This document shows, piece after piece, positions 62,510 to 64,000 of a stretch of DNA of 64,000 nt. Numbering within the stretch: position 1 is the stretch's first letter; each line of letters starts with the position of its first letter. The notes under the pieces are model-generated. The model was given only the letters and a program-made list of their open reading frames with translations, did no database searches and had not been told where the DNA came from. This DNA comes from Henriciella sp. (GTDB taxonomy: Bacteria > Pseudomonadota > Alphaproteobacteria > Caulobacterales > Hyphomonadaceae): the NCBI GenBank assembly GCA_013213785.1, contig JABSPZ010000009.1:1-64000 (forward strand), given 5' to 3'. Both the position numbers and the translations under genes were made by a program.

Positions 62510-62890
62510 ATGACGACGAGTGCAAAATCCGTTCGAGGTCTGGGAGCTGCCGGCGCAGGAACCCAGCATCATATCCGCCAACGTGTCACCGCCGTGGCGC
62601 TTCTTTTCTTGGTTCCGTGGTTCGTTTACTCAATCGTCCACGCCTGCAAAGCAGGTTATGAGGGTGCCCTGACTTGGGTGGCGCAACCCCTAAATGCAAT
62701 TTTGCTGATTTTGACACTAAGTGCGGCGCTTTATCACATGCGCTTGGGCATGCAGGTGGTAATCGAAGACTACATCGCTAAGAGCGGCACCCGCCAAGCG
62801 CTTCTAATATTGAATACGTTTGCGGTGATCGCCTTAGGGGCAGCGACTATTCTGTCGGTGCTAAAAATCTGGTTCACGGCGGGCGCGTAA
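62510..62890 (+). CDS. sdhD: Succinate dehydrogenase membrane anchor subunit
   Basis: The second membrane anchor of succinate:quinone oxidoreductase. The 126-aa protein has three membrane helices, HHIRQRVTAVALLFL at the start of helix 1 and YHMRLGMQVVIEDYI containing the likely haem-b histidine. AGGAGGGCGG precedes the ATG, 11 bp after sdhC. Confidence 0.93.
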   Translation: MTTSAKSVRGLGAAGAGTQHHIRQRVTAVALLFLVPWFVYSIVHACKAGYEGALTWVAQPLNAILLILTLSAALYHMRLGMQVVIEDYIAKSGTRQALLILNTFAVIALGAATILSVLKIWFTAGA

Positions 62891-62914
62891 GCGCTGGCTC
62901 GGGAGAGGTAAGAG

Positions 62915-64000
62915 ATGAGCGATTATAAATTCATCGATCACACATATGACGTTGTCGTTGTTGGCGCAGGCGGTTCGGGTCTTCGGGCCGCGCTAGGTGC
63001 CGCCCAAGCTGGCTTGAAAACGGCCTGTATCACAAAAGTCTTCCCAACCCGCTCGCACACAGTTGCGGCGCAAGGCGGGATTGCAGCTTCATTGGGCAAT
63101 ATGGGCCCAGATGACTGGCGCTGGCACATGTATGACACCGTCAAAGGCTCTGACTGGCTCGGCGACCAAGATGCGATTGAGTATCTGGCCCGTGAAGCGC
63201 CTGCTGCGGTCTACGAGCTTGAGCACTGGGGCATGCCCTTCAGCCGAAACGAAAACGGTAAGATCTACCAGCGTCCATTTGGCGGGCACACCACTGAAAT
63301 GGGCGAAGGCCCTCCAGTGCAGCGCACTTGTGCGGCGGCTGACCGGACCGGTCACGCGATGCTGCACACGCTCTATGGTCAGTGCGTGAAAGAGGACACT
63401 GAGTTCTTCATCGAGTATTTCGCCCTCGATCTGATCATGGACGAAGACGATGTTTGCCGCGGTGTGACCGCATGGAAACTCGACGACGGAACGCTCCACC
63501 GCTTCCGTGCGCAGAAAGTCATTCTGGCGACGGGCGGCTATGGCCGAGCCTTCTTCAGCTGTACATCAGCGCACACCTGTACTGGCGACGGTAACGCGAT
63601 GGTGCTTCGCGCCGGCCTGCCGCTTCAGGACATGGAATTCATTCAGTTCCACCCAACCGGGATTTACGGCGCAGGCTGTTTGATCACGGAAGGCGCGCGC
63701 GGGGAGGGTGGTTATCTCACCAACTCTGAAGGCGAACGCTTTATGGAGCGCTATGCGCCGAGCGTAAAAGACCTCGCGCCGCGCGACATGGTCTCACGGT
63801 CTATGACCATCGAGATCCGTGAAGGCCGCGGCGTTGGTCCGAACAAAGACCACATCTTCCTGCATCTGGAGCACTTGCCAGCTGAAACACTGGCGGCGCG
63901 TCTACCAGGCATTTCGGAGACGGCGAAAGTCTTTGCAGGGGTCGACGTGACCCGTGAGCCGATCCCGGTTCTGCCGACGGTCCACTACAATATGGGCGGC
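62915..64000 (+). CDS. sdhA: Succinate dehydrogenase flavoprotein subunit (partial)
   Basis: The catalytic flavoprotein of complex II, cut off by the window end after 362 codons. The N-terminus shows the FAD-binding [18 protein letters not shown], and [13 protein letters not shown] holds the histidine that covalently binds FAD. Further motifs visible are [22 protein letters not shown] and [17 protein letters not shown] lies upstream of the ATG, 24 bp after sdhD; sdhB presumably follows outside the window. Confidence 0.97.
   Translation, partial: MSDYKFIDHTYDVVVVGAGGSGLRAALGAAQAGLKTACITKVFPTRSHTVAAQGGIAASLGNMGPDDWRWHMYDTVKGSDWLGDQDAIEYLAREAPAAVYELEHWGMPFSRNENGKIYQRPFGGHTTEMGEGPPVQRTCAAADRTGHAMLHTLYGQCVKEDTEFFIEYFALDLIMDEDDVCRGVTAWKLDDGTLHRFRAQKVILATGGYGRAFFSCTSAHTCTGDGNAMVLRAGLPLQDMEFIQFHPTGIYGAGCLITEGARGEGGYLTNSEGERFMERYAPSVKDLAPRDMVSRSMTIEIREGRGVGPNKDHIFLHLEHLPAETLAARLPGISETAKVFAGVDVTREPIPVLPTVHYNMGG

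Overview
The window looks like a chromosome segment of an alphaproteobacterium, most likely a marine, Caulobacter/Hyphomonas-like lineage (Caulobacterales/Hyphomonadales sense; inferred, not proven). The evidence is the order enoyl-CoA hydratase - rpsT - dnaA - dnaN - recF, the alphaproteobacterial rsmI-yraN-gshB block, a lipoprotein resembling Caulobacter CC0125/CC1285-type proteins, a TCA arrangement sucC-sucD-sucA-sucB, and moderate-to-high GC. I saw no rRNA, tRNA, CRISPR array, transposase, integrase or prophage. Nearly all genes are ordinary chromosomal genes packed tightly on both strands.

Layout. 0-8.1 kb: a PhoD-like phosphatase lipoprotein, then the succinyl-CoA ligase and 2-oxoglutarate dehydrogenase operon sucCDAB, whose E2 subunit carries two lipoyl domains. 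8.2-17.2 kb: a GGDEF-EAL protein, a polyhydroxyalkanoate module of the Pseudomonas type (phaZ, phaC and a divergent phaD-like TetR regulator), a DMT transporter, a small unknown protein and a cytochrome P450. 17.2-27.8 kb: the replication-initiation neighbourhood gyrB, hydrolase, dacB, recF, dnaN, dnaA, rpsT, echA. The 450-bp rpsT-dnaA interval is the only large gene-free stretch.

27.9-46.9 kb: a degenerate GGDEF protein, mutS, malic enzyme maeB, then a long minus-strand series (rsmI, yraN, a BON lipoprotein, gshB, a repeat-bearing small secreted protein, comM, a hybrid histidine kinase, ampG). An LpoA-like lipoprotein is divergent from rsmI. A DUF1232 protein, an SDR dehydrogenase, a lipoprotein, a candidate small RNA locus and an MscS channel follow. 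47-51.8 kb: aldehyde dehydrogenase, MDR reductase, TetR regulator and a HerA/YjgR-type ATPase.

51.8-55.0 kb is unusual. Three neighbouring loci each carry a lesion: a tonB/inositol-monophosphatase deletion chimera, a glycosyltransferase with a -1 frameshift at a T6 run, and a di-haem peroxidase with an in-frame TGA in its signal peptide. 55-64 kb: a membrane-anchored J-domain protein, phosphomannomutase, an outer-membrane barrel, an MFS transporter, a glutamine-amidotransferase-like protein, a DUF885 metallopeptidase, and the start of the succinate dehydrogenase operon sdhCDA, with sdhA cut by the window end.

Functionally the window is dominated by central metabolism (sucCDAB, maeB, sdhCDA, PHA storage, beta-oxidation-like enzymes), replication and repair (dnaA, dnaN, recF, gyrB, mutS), and envelope maintenance (dacB, ampG, LpoA-like, BON lipoprotein). 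I found no clear undescribed defence or biosynthetic system. The most interesting leads are a perfect 14+14-bp palindrome abutting the comM start codon, an orphan terminator with a Crp/Fnr-like site that suggests a small RNA, and the cluster of broken genes.
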